Shown here piece by piece: positions 12,425 to 20,287 of a stretch of 64,000 nt of DNA; the stretch's first letter is position 1; the number at the start of each line of letters is the position of its first letter. The notes below the pieces were generated by a model. The model ran no database searches. It was given only the letters and a program-made list of their open reading frames with translations, and was not told the origin of the DNA. A program made the position numbers and the translations under genes. Origin of the DNA: Ilyobacter polytropus DSM 2926 (GTDB lineage: Bacteria > Fusobacteriota > Fusobacteriia > Fusobacteriales > Fusobacteriaceae). The stretch is from contig NC_014633.1 in assembly GCF_000165505.1 (NCBI RefSeq), positions 62,001 through 126,000 of the forward strand, in the 5' to 3' direction.

Positions 12425-13678
12425 ATGAAAATAGAAAAGCAAAGTATGTATTATGAAAAAATGTCCATCGAGAAAAGACTGAGCATGGACAAGGAAATAA
12501 AAAAAAATAAGGCAAGAAGACTTGTAATATGGATATGTCTGGGGATTTTTATTGGTATAAGCCTTTTAAATATAGTCAGTGCCAGTTTTTACTCTGCAAC
12601 ATATAGTTATAGAGGTGGTTCATCTTTTCAGTTTTTAATAAAGCATTTTATATGGTTTGTTGTTGCAATAATAGCATTTGTGATAACAAATAAAATCCCC
12701 TATACTTTTTATAAAAAAAAATCAATAATAAGATTTTTCCTCTGTATCTCTACATTCCTTTTGTTAGTTGTTTTGATAGGAGCTAAGATTGCTCCTAAAT
12801 TTGTTCCGGTAATCAATGGAGCTATAGGTTGGATAAGACTAGGTCCCTTCAGTGTACAGCCAGCAGAATTTTTGAAAATACCTTATATAGTAATTTTAGC
12901 AAAATTATTTGAAAATGGAGAAAAAAAAGATTTCAAAGATCTTGAGATAATACTAAATACTTCACCTATATTCTTTTTATTTGTTTTTTTAATAATAATG
13001 CAGGGGGATTTGGGAACGGTAATTCATTATACATCGATACTCTTTTTTATGCTTTTTCTATCTAAAATATCCAAAAAAATAATAGCTGGTTTTATTGGTA
13101 TTGCATCGACAACACTAATATCAGGTTTAAGCTATATCTACTATTTTATAAATGATACTCAAGGTGTGGGCTACAGGGTAAAAAGAGTAAAAAGCTATCT
13201 TGATGGCCTTTTGAAAGGTGAATATGGAGATGATGTAGGATACCAAGTGGGGCAATCTCTGATCGCAATGGGAAGTGGTGGTATATTTGGAAAAGGATAT
13301 GCCAATGGAGTTCAAAAATACAGCTATCTTCCAGAGATACATACAGATTTCATACTAGCTTCTTTAGGTGAGGAGTGGGGCTTTGCAGGAGTTCTATTGA
13401 TAGTAATTTTATTTTATACTATATTTAGTTTGTCTATGACAATAGCTGCTGAATCAAGAGATTATTTCGCAAAGTATCTTGTAGCAGGAATGGCAAGTCT
13501 TATATTTACACAGCTTTTGATTAATTCTTTCGTTGTAACAGGGCTTATGCCAGTTACTGGGATCCCATTTCCAATATTCAGCTACGGAGGAAGTTCGTTA
13601 ATAACTGTTTTTGCTGCACTCGGAATAGTTTTAAATGTTAATAAAAAAAATCTAATAGAAAAATACGGTGCTTATTAA
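12425..13678 (+). CDS. FtsW/RodA/SpoVE (SEDS) peptidoglycan glycosyltransferase
   Basis: SEDS proteins polymerise lipid II into glycan strands, with a class B penicillin-binding protein as partner, during elongation (RodA) or division (FtsW). The 417-residue protein has about ten membrane helices. It carries GWIRLGPFSVQPAEF, the conserved LPEIHTDFI, and the C-terminal PVTGIPFP followed by SYGGSS. These regions hold the catalytic Asp and the helix 7 loop. The motifs do not separate FtsW from RodA and no pbp gene adjoins. The start at 12425 has a GGAG nine bases upstream; a later Met about residue 14 is an alternative. Confidence 0.88.
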   Translation: MKIEKQSMYYEKMSIEKRLSMDKEIKKNKARRLVIWICLGIFIGISLLNIVSASFYSATYSYRGGSSFQFLIKHFIWFVVAIIAFVITNKIPYTFYKKKSIIRFFLCISTFLLLVVLIGAKIAPKFVPVINGAIGWIRLGPFSVQPAEFLKIPYIVILAKLFENGEKKDFKDLEIILNTSPIFFLFVFLIIMQGDLGTVIHYTSILFFMLFLSKISKKIIAGFIGIASTTLISGLSYIYYFINDTQGVGYRVKRVKSYLDGLLKGEYGDDVGYQVGQSLIAMGSGGIFGKGYANGVQKYSYLPEIHTDFILASLGEEWGFAGVLLIVILFYTIFSLSMTIAAESRDYFAKYLVAGMASLIFTQLLINSFVVTGLMPVTGIPFPIFSYGGSSLITVFAALGIVLNVNKKNLIEKYGAY

Positions 13679-13775
13679 TAAAATTCTGTTTATATTTAAA
13701 AGTTAGATATAAATAATTTTATGAGAATATATATTTCTAAAACACTAAACTTAATTCTTATTTTTTTAACAATTA

Positions 13776-13796
13776 TGCTATAATAACTAGAGGTGA
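13776..13796 (+). promoter_or_regulatory. Extended -10 promoter overlapping a ribosome binding site
   Basis: TGC-TATAAT (13776-13784) is followed within seven bases by AGAGGTGA (13789-13796), five bases before the ATG at 13801. Transcription starting at the usual distance would leave a leader of only about 10 bases. Confidence 0.5.
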
Positions 13797-13800
13797 CTTT

Positions 13801-14574
13801 ATGAGAAAAACAGCTTTTTTAGGAATTTTTATTTTGTTTTTTACTTTTTCTAGTGCAAAATTTTTATTTTTTAAGAACAGTGAAAGTAAAATAACTCTAA
13901 GGGTAGGTGTTGCTTCCAACTCTATTTCAGAAATTTTTAACTTTATAAAAAATAATTTTAAAGACGAAGAATTTGAACTTGAAATAATAGAGTATTCAGA
14001 CTATATTCAGCCTAATATTGATCTTTTAGAAGATGTTATAGATGTGAGTTATTGTCAAAATAAAGATTTTTTGAATTTGTATAACACCGAAAACAACACC
14101 AATATTGTTTCTTATGGAGATGTATATTTTGAAAGAATGGGGATATATTCAAAAAAATACAGTAGTATAAAAGAGTTTAAAAATATTGTCATCGCAATTC
14201 CAAACATTGAAAGTGATAAGATTCGAGCTCTAAAACTTCTAGAAAATACAGGTTTGATAAGAGTGAATGATGAATATCAAATTTTGGAAAATCCAAGAAA
14301 TATAAGACTTTTAGAAATAAGTCCCAAGTATCTTCTAAGGGTAATAGATCAGGCAGATGCAGTAATTGTAAAAGAAAATAAGGTTTTAAAAAAAGAATCA
14401 GATTCTTTTGAAACTTCTCTTTATTTAGAAGAGTATAATGAAAAATATATAAATGTTCTTGCTGGAAAATATAAAAGCAAGAAAAAAAAGCATATAAAAA
14501 GGTTATATCAAATATTAAAGTCAAGTGAAGTTAAGCATATGATTGAGAAAAAATATAGAGGAATTATTATCTGA
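13801..14574 (+). CDS. MetQ/NlpA-like substrate-binding protein without lipobox
   Basis: The 257-residue protein resembles methionine ABC transporter binding proteins. An N-terminal hydrophobic segment (about 4-24) is followed by a two-lobed domain with RVGVASNSISEIFN early and ENPRNIRLLEISP in the second lobe, a typical MetQ stretch. Family members are normally lipoproteins, but no cysteine follows the signal segment here. The protein may be secreted, or anchored by an uncleaved helix. No MetN (ATPase) or MetI (permease) gene is adjacent, so it is an orphan. Ligand is unknown; methionine is only the family default. It has its own promoter and is followed by the asnB leader. Confidence 0.7.
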   Translation: MRKTAFLGIFILFFTFSSAKFLFFKNSESKITLRVGVASNSISEIFNFIKNNFKDEEFELEIIEYSDYIQPNIDLLEDVIDVSYCQNKDFLNLYNTENNTNIVSYGDVYFERMGIYSKKYSSIKEFKNIVIAIPNIESDKIRALKLLENTGLIRVNDEYQILENPRNIRLLEISPKYLLRVIDQADAVIVKENKVLKKESDSFETSLYLEEYNEKYINVLAGKYKSKKKKHIKRLYQILKSSEVKHMIEKKYRGIII

Positions 14575-14592
14575 ATAATTTAAAAATAGTAT

Positions 14593-14621
14593 TTGACAAT
14601 GATGTAAATACTGTGTATAAT
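14593..14621 (+). promoter_or_regulatory. asnB promoter
   Basis: TTGACA (14593-14598) and TATAAT (14616-14621), both perfect consensus with a 17-bp spacer, immediately before the leader RNA. Confidence 0.9.
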
Positions 14622-14644
14622 GACTCTAACTTAAAAATAATAAT

Positions 14645-14918
14645 TAATAAAAGCTAAGAAGAGGAGAGTAGCTTTAGGAAGTAGTTTAAGCGAGCCGGTT
14701 ATGGTGTGAGTCCGGTAACGAAGCCTTTAGTGAAGAACACCTTGGAGCCGCCATCTGAAAGTCTCTAAAGATTATTAGGCGTGGACGTAATTGCAGCGTT
14801 AAAGCAAAAGGTATCGAGTGCATATAAAAGCAGCTCCGTACTTTCTTGAAATTTCAATTGAAATTTCTATTTGAAGGAAGTCAAGGCTCTTTGCATATGC
14901 ATGCAAAGAGTTTTTTTT
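14645..14918 (+). promoter_or_regulatory. T-box-like tRNA-sensing leader of asnB, with terminator
   Basis: The first half matches T-box stem I. It has GGAGAGTAG (AGTA of the specifier-loop region), the apical element GCGAGCCGG...GGTGTGAGTCCGG, then GAAGAACACCTTGGAGCC. The AAC at 14736-14738 is a likely asparagine specifier codon, matching tRNA-Asn(GUU) in this window. A second domain AGGCGTGGACG...GTATCGAGTGC resembles stem II/IIA-B. A terminator (CTCTTTGCAT / ATGCAAAGAG, 14887-14910, then eight T) precedes asnB. I cannot find the usual UGGNACCGCG antiterminator box. Expected behaviour is read-through when tRNA-Asn is uncharged. Confidence 0.75.
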
Positions 14919-14953
14919 ATAAAAAATAAGTTATTAAAAATAGGGGGTAAATT

Positions 14954-16534
14954 ATGTGTGGAATCATGTATTATTCAGGTAAAGAAGCGGAACTATTAGG
15001 ATTTGAGAAAAGTTTTGAAAGAATTGTGTATAGAGGACCTGACTCTACAGAAATACTAAAAGACAAAGGGGTATGGGGATTTCACAGATTATCAATAATG
15101 GATCTTAGCAACAGCGGAATGCAGCCTTTTATGCTAGACGGAAGTATTTCTATATGTAACGGTGAGATATACAACTTTAGAAAAATAAAAGAGGACCTTC
15201 AAGATAAATATAAATTTCACTCAGATAGTGATTGTGAAGTACTGATTCCGTTGTATAAGGAAATGGGTGTAGAGATGTTTAAATATCTAGATGCAGAATA
15301 CGCCATGGTTATGTATGATGCCGGAGCTGACGAAGTAATAGCTGCTAGAGACCCGATCGGGATAAGACCACTTTTTTACGGTTATTCAAAAACTACCAAA
15401 GAAATAGCATTTGCAAGTGAGGCAAAAGGCTTAACTGATTTTTGTGAAGATGTAGCTGCATTTCCTCCAGGACATTACTATAAAGGTGGAGAATTCATAT
15501 GCTACAGAGATATGACAAAGTATACGCAATTTATCGACGGAGACCTTGAAGAGATAACAGAAGGTATAAGAGAAAGACTTGAAGCAGGGATAATAAAGAG
15601 ATTAGATTCTGATGCACCAGTCGGGTACCTATTGAGTGGAGGTTTAGATTCAAGTTTAGTTTGTGCAATTGCTCAGAGAAATCTTGAAAAGCCTTTAAAG
15701 ACTTTTGCAATAGGGATGGAAAAGGATCCTATAGATCTTAAATATGCCAAAGAGGTAGCTGAATACCTGGGAACTGAGCATACAGAGGTAACTATCAGCG
15801 AGAAAGATGTTTTAGATAACTTAAAGCATGTAATATACTGTCTTGAGACTTGGGATATAACAACTATTAGAGCAAGTATGGGAATGTACCTTATTTGTAA
15901 ATATATAAGAGCAAATACTGATATCAAAGTTCTATTGACTGGTGAAATCAGTGACGAAATATTTGGATATAAATATACAGATTTTGCACCAAGTGGAGAA
16001 GAGTTCCAAAAAGAAGCGGAAAAAAGACTTAGAGAGATCTATATGTATGACGTACTAAGAGCTGACAGATGTATATCAGCAAACTCTCTAGAGGCTAGAG
16101 TACCTTTTGGTGACTTAGATTTTGTAGACTATGTAATGGGGATCAATCCTGAAAAAAAATTAAATACATATAACAAAGGTAAATACCTTCTTAGAAAGGC
16201 TTTCGAAGGTGGAGAATACCTTCCGAAAGACATTTTATACAGAGAAAAAGCAGCCTTTAGTGACGCTGTAGGACACTCATTAGTTGACTGTATCAAGGCA
16301 TTTGCTGATGAAAAGTATTCTGATGAAGATGTAGAAAAGGCAAAAGAAAAATATGCTTATGGGACTCCATTTACAAAAGAATCACTGCTATACAGAGATA
16401 TCTTTGAAGAGTTCTTCCCTGGTAAAGCAGAGTGGATAAAAGACTTCTGGATGCCAAATAAAGAGTGGGAAGGTTGTAACGTAGACGACCCTAGTGCAAG
16501 AGTATTATCAAACTATGGTGACAGTGGAAAGTAA
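14954..16534 (+). CDS. asnB: Asparagine synthase (glutamine-hydrolysing)
   Basis: Makes asparagine from aspartate, glutamine and ATP. The 526-residue protein begins MCGI, so Cys2 becomes the N-terminal nucleophile of the glutaminase domain. RGPDS and the substrate-binding CNGEIYN follow. The C-terminal synthetase domain has the ATP-pyrophosphatase loop LSGGLDSS near residue 226-233 and a matching EARVPFGD. Length agrees with AsnB (about 554 in E. coli), slightly short. The ATG lies seven bases after a purine-rich GGGGG site. The T-box-like leader with an Asn codon ties its expression to the charging of tRNA-Asn, as for asnS next door. Confidence 0.96.
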   Translation: MCGIMYYSGKEAELLGFEKSFERIVYRGPDSTEILKDKGVWGFHRLSIMDLSNSGMQPFMLDGSISICNGEIYNFRKIKEDLQDKYKFHSDSDCEVLIPLYKEMGVEMFKYLDAEYAMVMYDAGADEVIAARDPIGIRPLFYGYSKTTKEIAFASEAKGLTDFCEDVAAFPPGHYYKGGEFICYRDMTKYTQFIDGDLEEITEGIRERLEAGIIKRLDSDAPVGYLLSGGLDSSLVCAIAQRNLEKPLKTFAIGMEKDPIDLKYAKEVAEYLGTEHTEVTISEKDVLDNLKHVIYCLETWDITTIRASMGMYLICKYIRANTDIKVLLTGEISDEIFGYKYTDFAPSGEEFQKEAEKRLREIYMYDVLRADRCISANSLEARVPFGDLDFVDYVMGINPEKKLNTYNKGKYLLRKAFEGGEYLPKDILYREKAAFSDAVGHSLVDCIKAFADEKYSDEDVEKAKEKYAYGTPFTKESLLYRDIFEEFFPGKAEWIKDFWMPNKEWEGCNVDDPSARVLSNYGDSGK

Positions 16535-16537
16535 CCC

Positions 16538-16567
16538 TTGACAAAGAAGTTTACTCTAAAGTATAAT
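16538..16567 (+). promoter_or_regulatory. Promoter of the second Asn leader
   Basis: TTGACA (16538-16543) and TATAAT (16562-16567) with an 18-bp spacer. It begins only four bases after the asnB stop codon. Confidence 0.85.
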
Positions 16568-16589
16568 TACCCTATATAAATAAAGGCCA

Positions 16590-16834
16590 TGAAGAGGAGA
16601 GTAACTTTAGAAAGTAGTTTGAGCGAGCCGGTTATGGTGTGAGTCCGGTAACGAAGTCTTTAGTGAAGAACACCTTGGAGCCTCCACCTGAAAGTCTAAA
16701 AGATTAGTAGGCATGGACGTAATTGCCGCGTCAGAGTAAAAGGTATCGAGTGCTCGTGTAAGTATCTCCGTACTTTCTTGGATTTAATACTGGGAAAGCT
16801 GAGCTCTTTGCGTATACTCGCAAAGAGCTTTTTT
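16590..16834 (+). promoter_or_regulatory. T-box-like tRNA-sensing leader of the DUF896-asnS operon
   Basis: Near-copy of the asnB leader. It keeps the AGTA, GCGAGCCGG...GTGTGAGTCCGG apical element and GAAGAACACCTTGGAGCC with AAC at 16669-16671. The middle domain ATGGACG...GTATCGAGTGC and the stretch CTCCGTACTTTCTTG are also kept. The latter can pair with GGGAAAG (about 16,792-16,798). Terminator: 11-bp stem 16802-16812 / 16819-16829 followed by T's. As in the first copy, no canonical UGGNACCGCG box is visible. The two leaders differ in loops and stem composition while pairing is kept, which supports real RNA structure. Confidence 0.75.
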
Positions 16835-16855
16835 ATATGGAATGGAGGATTAGTT

Positions 16856-17050
16856 ATGGATATGAAAGATATTATAAAAAAGGTTAATTATTATGCTGGT
16901 GAATCAAAAAAAAGAGAATTAACAGAGGAAGAAAAAATAGACAGACAAAAATACAGAAACATGTATCTTGAGAGGTTTAAGGCACAAGTTAAGGGCCACC
17001 TAGATAGTATAAAAATAGTTGATGAGAATGAACCTAAATATAAAAATTAG
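16856..17050 (+). CDS. DUF896 (UPF0291, YnzC-like) small protein
   Basis: A 64-residue soluble protein of the DUF896 family, known from Bacillus YnzC as a short helical hairpin of unknown function. It shows the family wording INYYAGESKK-like near the N terminus, then ELTEEEKIDRQKYR and YLERFKAQVKGHL. I start it at ATG 16856 because GGAGG (16844-16848) is seven bases ahead; upstream in-frame codons lie inside the terminator. It sits between the Asn leader and asnS and is likely cotranscribed with asnS. Whether it has a translation-related role is unknown. Confidence 0.88.
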   Translation: MDMKDIIKKVNYYAGESKKRELTEEEKIDRQKYRNMYLERFKAQVKGHLDSIKIVDENEPKYKN

Positions 17051-17133
17051 GATGATGAGTATAGTTAGGACAGATAACTGCAAAAGAGTATAACTAGAAT
17101 AAGAAATATATTAAAAATGCATTGGAGGATAAG

Positions 17134-18525
17134 ATGGAAAAAACTTTAGTAAAGAAACTCTTTAGAGAGAGTGAAAGCTTTATTGGAAAAGAAGTTGTCA
17201 TCTCAGGATGGGTAAAAAAAATAAGGTCTCAAAAGAAATTTGGATTTATTGAAATAAATGACGGATCTTTTTTTAAAGGAATTCAGGTAGTATTTGAAAG
17301 TGAACTCGATAATTTTGAGGAGATTTCAAAAGTATCTATTTCGTCTACTCTTGTTATTAAAGGTAAACTTGTAGAATCTCAAGGTAAGGGACAGTCTATA
17401 GAAATACTAGCTAGTGAGGTAGAGATATTTCAAAAAGCTGACCTTGATTTTCCGCTTCAAAATAAAAGACACTCTTTTGAGTTCTTGAGAACTATTGCCC
17501 ATCTTAGACCGAGGACAAATACATTTTCTGCAGTATTTAGAGTTAGATCGGTTCTAGCTTATGCTATTCATAAATTTTTTCAAGAAAATGATTTTGTATA
17601 TGTACACACTCCAATTATCACAGGGGCAGACTGTGAAGGAGCAGGAGAGATGTTTAGGGTTACTACATTAGATTTGGATAATGTTCCTAAAACTGAAGAG
17701 GGTTCTATAGACGAAGCTAAAGATTTTTTTGGAAAAGAGACTAACCTCACTGTAAGTGGTCAACTAAATGTGGAAACATACTGTGCTGCTTTCAGAAATG
17801 TATATACTTTTGGACCAACTTTCAGGGCTGAAAACTCAAATACATCGAGACACGCTTCTGAATTTTGGATGATTGAACCTGAAGTAGCTTTCGGAGATCT
17901 CGGTGTAAACATGGAACTTGCAGAGGCAATGGTAAAATATGTTATCAAATATGTAATGGATGAATGTCCTGAAGAGATGGAGTTTTTCAACAGCTTTATA
18001 GAGAAAGGCTTATTTGAAAAACTAAACAATGTATTGAATAATGACTTTGGAAGGGTTACATATACTGAGGCGATAGAGATTCTTGAAAACTGTGGAAAGA
18101 AATTTGATTTTCCTGTAGAATGGGGAATCGATCTTCAGAGTGAGCATGAGAGATATCTAGCTGAAGAACATTTTAAAAAACCAATATTTGTAACAGATTA
18201 TCCAAAGGATATAAAAGCTTTTTACATGAAAATGAATGAAGATGATAAAACAGTAAGGGCAATGGATCTGTTAGCTCCTGGTATTGGAGAGATAATAGGC
18301 GGATCTCAGAGAGAAGACGATCTTCCTTTACTAGAAAAAAGAATGGAAGAAATGAATCTTAATAAAGAGGATTACACTTTTTATACTGACTTGAGAAGAT
18401 ATGGAAGCTTTCCTCATTCAGGATTTGGTCTAGGTTTTGAAAGAATGATGATGTATATAACTGGAATGACCAATATAAGAGACGTAATTCCTTTCCCTAG
18501 AACACCTAAAAGTGCTGAATTTTAA
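17134..18525 (+). CDS. asnS: Asparaginyl-tRNA synthetase
   Basis: Class IIb synthetase that charges tRNA-Asn. The 463-residue protein has an N-terminal OB-fold anticodon-binding domain (about 1-115; [19 protein letters not shown]) and a catalytic domain. Motif 2 lies around [22 protein letters not shown], shown here in part as [11 protein letters not shown], and motif 3 is [12 protein letters not shown] near the C terminus. The Asn-type insertion with [12 protein letters not shown] distinguishes it from AspS. The start ATG 17134 follows GGAGG by five bases. Control is by the shared upstream T-box-like leader. A strong terminator follows. Confidence 0.97.
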   Translation: MEKTLVKKLFRESESFIGKEVVISGWVKKIRSQKKFGFIEINDGSFFKGIQVVFESELDNFEEISKVSISSTLVIKGKLVESQGKGQSIEILASEVEIFQKADLDFPLQNKRHSFEFLRTIAHLRPRTNTFSAVFRVRSVLAYAIHKFFQENDFVYVHTPIITGADCEGAGEMFRVTTLDLDNVPKTEEGSIDEAKDFFGKETNLTVSGQLNVETYCAAFRNVYTFGPTFRAENSNTSRHASEFWMIEPEVAFGDLGVNMELAEAMVKYVIKYVMDECPEEMEFFNSFIEKGLFEKLNNVLNNDFGRVTYTEAIEILENCGKKFDFPVEWGIDLQSEHERYLAEEHFKKPIFVTDYPKDIKAFYMKMNEDDKTVRAMDLLAPGIGEIIGGSQREDDLPLLEKRMEEMNLNKEDYTFYTDLRRYGSFPHSGFGLGFERMMMYITGMTNIRDVIPFPRTPKSAEF

Positions 18526-18540
18526 AAAGAATATTATTTA

Positions 18541-18570
18541 AAAGATGCCGGTTAGCCGGCATCTTTTATT
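18541..18570 (+). terminator. Terminator after asnS
   Basis: 11-bp perfect stem AAAGATGCCGG (18541-18551) / CCGGCATCTTT (18556-18566), 4-base loop, T-rich tail. Confidence 0.9.
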
Positions 18571-18780
18571 ATAATTATATAAGTCAGTTATCTAGTGCTG
18601 AGGACGTATTTTAGAACATTTTTTAGATTTTAATTATGGATAAAAATACAGCAATTACAAGAAAAAGAATTATAAAAACTTGAAATTACTGGATTATTTA
18701 AAGTATAGGATTACTATAGTTTTACTTTTTAATTGGTTTTTGGTATAATTTTTTAGAATATGTTCAGAAGGGTGAAATAT

Positions 18781-19809
18781 ATGTTTGGTTTTATATGGTG
18801 GGTAACCCTGCTTCTTTTGATTTTTTATCTGTTGACAGGAACCAGTGAGAACAAAATAAAAAGAAAAATAGAGAGAACCCTTACCTTTCCAGATGTATGG
18901 TATCGAGAGAAAATGGTAGAATGGGAATGGGAATCAGAGGCGTTGACCTTTAGCAAGGATATAAAAATAAGAGTAAGATATATAAAAAGCTTTTGTACAG
19001 GGGAAAACATGAGATATATTGTAATGTCTCCGAGGGTATTAAAAGAAAAAAAATACCCATGTATACTTCTTCTGCATGGTATGAGAGACAATGCAGATGA
19101 CTGGCTTGAGAGAGCTAAAATTATAGAAAATTACGAAGGACTTTTGCATAGTGGTAAAATAGGTGAGATGATTTTGGTTATGCCTGATTCGGGTTATAAT
19201 GGAGAGAGCTGGTATTCTGATTTTATAAAAAGAAAATCACATGATTATGAAAGTTATTTTGTAAAAGAACTTCTTCCAAAGATAAAATCAGAATATCCAG
19301 TTGGAAGTATTGGGATAGCAGGATTTTCAATGGGAGGTCACGGGGCCTTAAAGATCGCCCTAAGGAATATAGATGAGTTTAAGGCTGCAGGGAGTTTTGC
19401 AGGGGCCATAAGTCTTATAAGGCTAGCTGTTAACCGGAGAGTAATGAGGGTAATAAGAATGCTTTACGTGCCTCAGTTTATTTTCGGAGAAGGTGACGGT
19501 CGTCATTTTGTGCAGGTTTTTGGCTCTTGGGGGTATCAAATAATAAAACAGGATCCCTATTCTCTTATAAAATCCTATGGAAGAAAAAATCCTCATAAGC
19601 TAAAGGACAAGTACTTCTACCTAAGTGTAGGAGACGAGGATAAAAAGCCATATCTTATGCTGCAGCAGTGGATAGACGTTGTGGGAAGGCTTAAAAAATA
19701 CGGATTTAATTACAATGCTCACCTCTATAGGGGTGAATCTCATTCTTGGAATTATGTGGCAAAGGATCTTCCTAACCTTTTGAAATACTTTTACGACAAG
19801 CTTAAATAA
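18781..19809 (+). CDS. Membrane-anchored esterase, alpha/beta hydrolase
   Basis: A 342-residue protein of the esterase D / tributyrin-esterase group. An N-terminal membrane segment (about 2-22) anchors it or exports it. The hydrolase core shows LLLHGMRDNADDW (oxyanion region), the nucleophile elbow GFSMGGHGA with the catalytic Ser, VGDEDKKP with a likely catalytic acid, and a late GESHSW with the His. I prefer ATG 18781 over 18760 because AAGGGTGA lies just upstream and the -10 box TATAAT at 18744-18749 would place 18760 at the transcript start. Substrate is unknown; acyl or carbohydrate esters are possible. It stands alone between asnS and tRNA genes. Confidence 0.8.
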   Translation: MFGFIWWVTLLLLIFYLLTGTSENKIKRKIERTLTFPDVWYREKMVEWEWESEALTFSKDIKIRVRYIKSFCTGENMRYIVMSPRVLKEKKYPCILLLHGMRDNADDWLERAKIIENYEGLLHSGKIGEMILVMPDSGYNGESWYSDFIKRKSHDYESYFVKELLPKIKSEYPVGSIGIAGFSMGGHGALKIALRNIDEFKAAGSFAGAISLIRLAVNRRVMRVIRMLYVPQFIFGEGDGRHFVQVFGSWGYQIIKQDPYSLIKSYGRKNPHKLKDKYFYLSVGDEDKKPYLMLQQWIDVVGRLKKYGFNYNAHLYRGESHSWNYVAKDLPNLLKYFYDKLK

Positions 19810-19848
19810 GTTTTAGGCTTTATATTTTTGTCAAACTGAAAAAAACTT

Positions 19849-19877
19849 TTGACAAAGCTATGGAGTTATGATATTAT
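19849..19877 (+). promoter_or_regulatory. tRNA-Lys/tRNA-Leu operon promoter
   Basis: TTGACA (19849-19854) and TATTAT (19872-19877), 17-bp spacer, about 58 bases before tRNA-Lys. The layout is similar to the rRNA promoter. Confidence 0.8.
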
Positions 19878-19934
19878 CATATCTGTTGTTTCAACAAAAG
19901 GAAACTACAAAATTTATAGGTATGATAATAATAT

Positions 19935-20010
19935 GCGTCACTAGCTCAGTTGGTAGAGCACACGACTTTTAATCGTGTTGTCACAGGTTCGATCCCTGTG
20001 TGACGCACCA
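19935..20010 (+). tRNA. tRNA-Lys (anticodon UUU)
   Basis: Acceptor GCGTCAC / GTGACGC, discriminator A, encoded CCA at 20008-20010. Anticodon loop CTTTTAA with TTT at 19968-19970. Confidence 0.97.
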
Positions 20011-20017
20011 CTCAAAC

Positions 20018-20101
20018 GCGGGGGTGGCGGAATTGGCAGACGCGCTAGACTTAGGATCTAGTGTCTTTGACGTGGGAGTTCAAGTCTCCCCCTCCGCACC
20101 A
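20018..20101 (+). tRNA. tRNA-Leu (anticodon UAG)
   Basis: Class II tRNA with a long variable arm. Acceptor GCGGGGG / CCTCCGC, encoded CCA ending 20101. Anticodon loop CTTAGGA with TAG at 20052-20054. It lies seven bases after tRNA-Lys in the same transcript. Confidence 0.96.
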
Positions 20102-20112
20102 TAAGAAACTTT

Positions 20113-20138
20113 AAACAGCTTTTAGGAGCTGTTTTTTT
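20113..20138 (+). terminator. Terminator of the tRNA operon
   Basis: 8-bp stem AAACAGCT (20113-20120) / AGCTGTTT (20127-20134) followed by T's. Confidence 0.88.
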
Positions 20139-20287
20139 ATACATATTTATTTTATAACAGCCAAAGTTTGGAATAATGATTTTTTAAAAAGTAGGATTGG
20201 ACTTAGATTTCAAGTATATCACTGAATATAAAGAGATCAAAATGAGATTATATTGATTGTAATTTTTAATAAAAGCGAGGTGAAAAG

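Noticed and set aside
14645..14918. Lysine or other metabolite riboswitch
   Set aside because: The stem I apical sequence and AAC before GGAG fit a T-box, and both targets are Asn genes.
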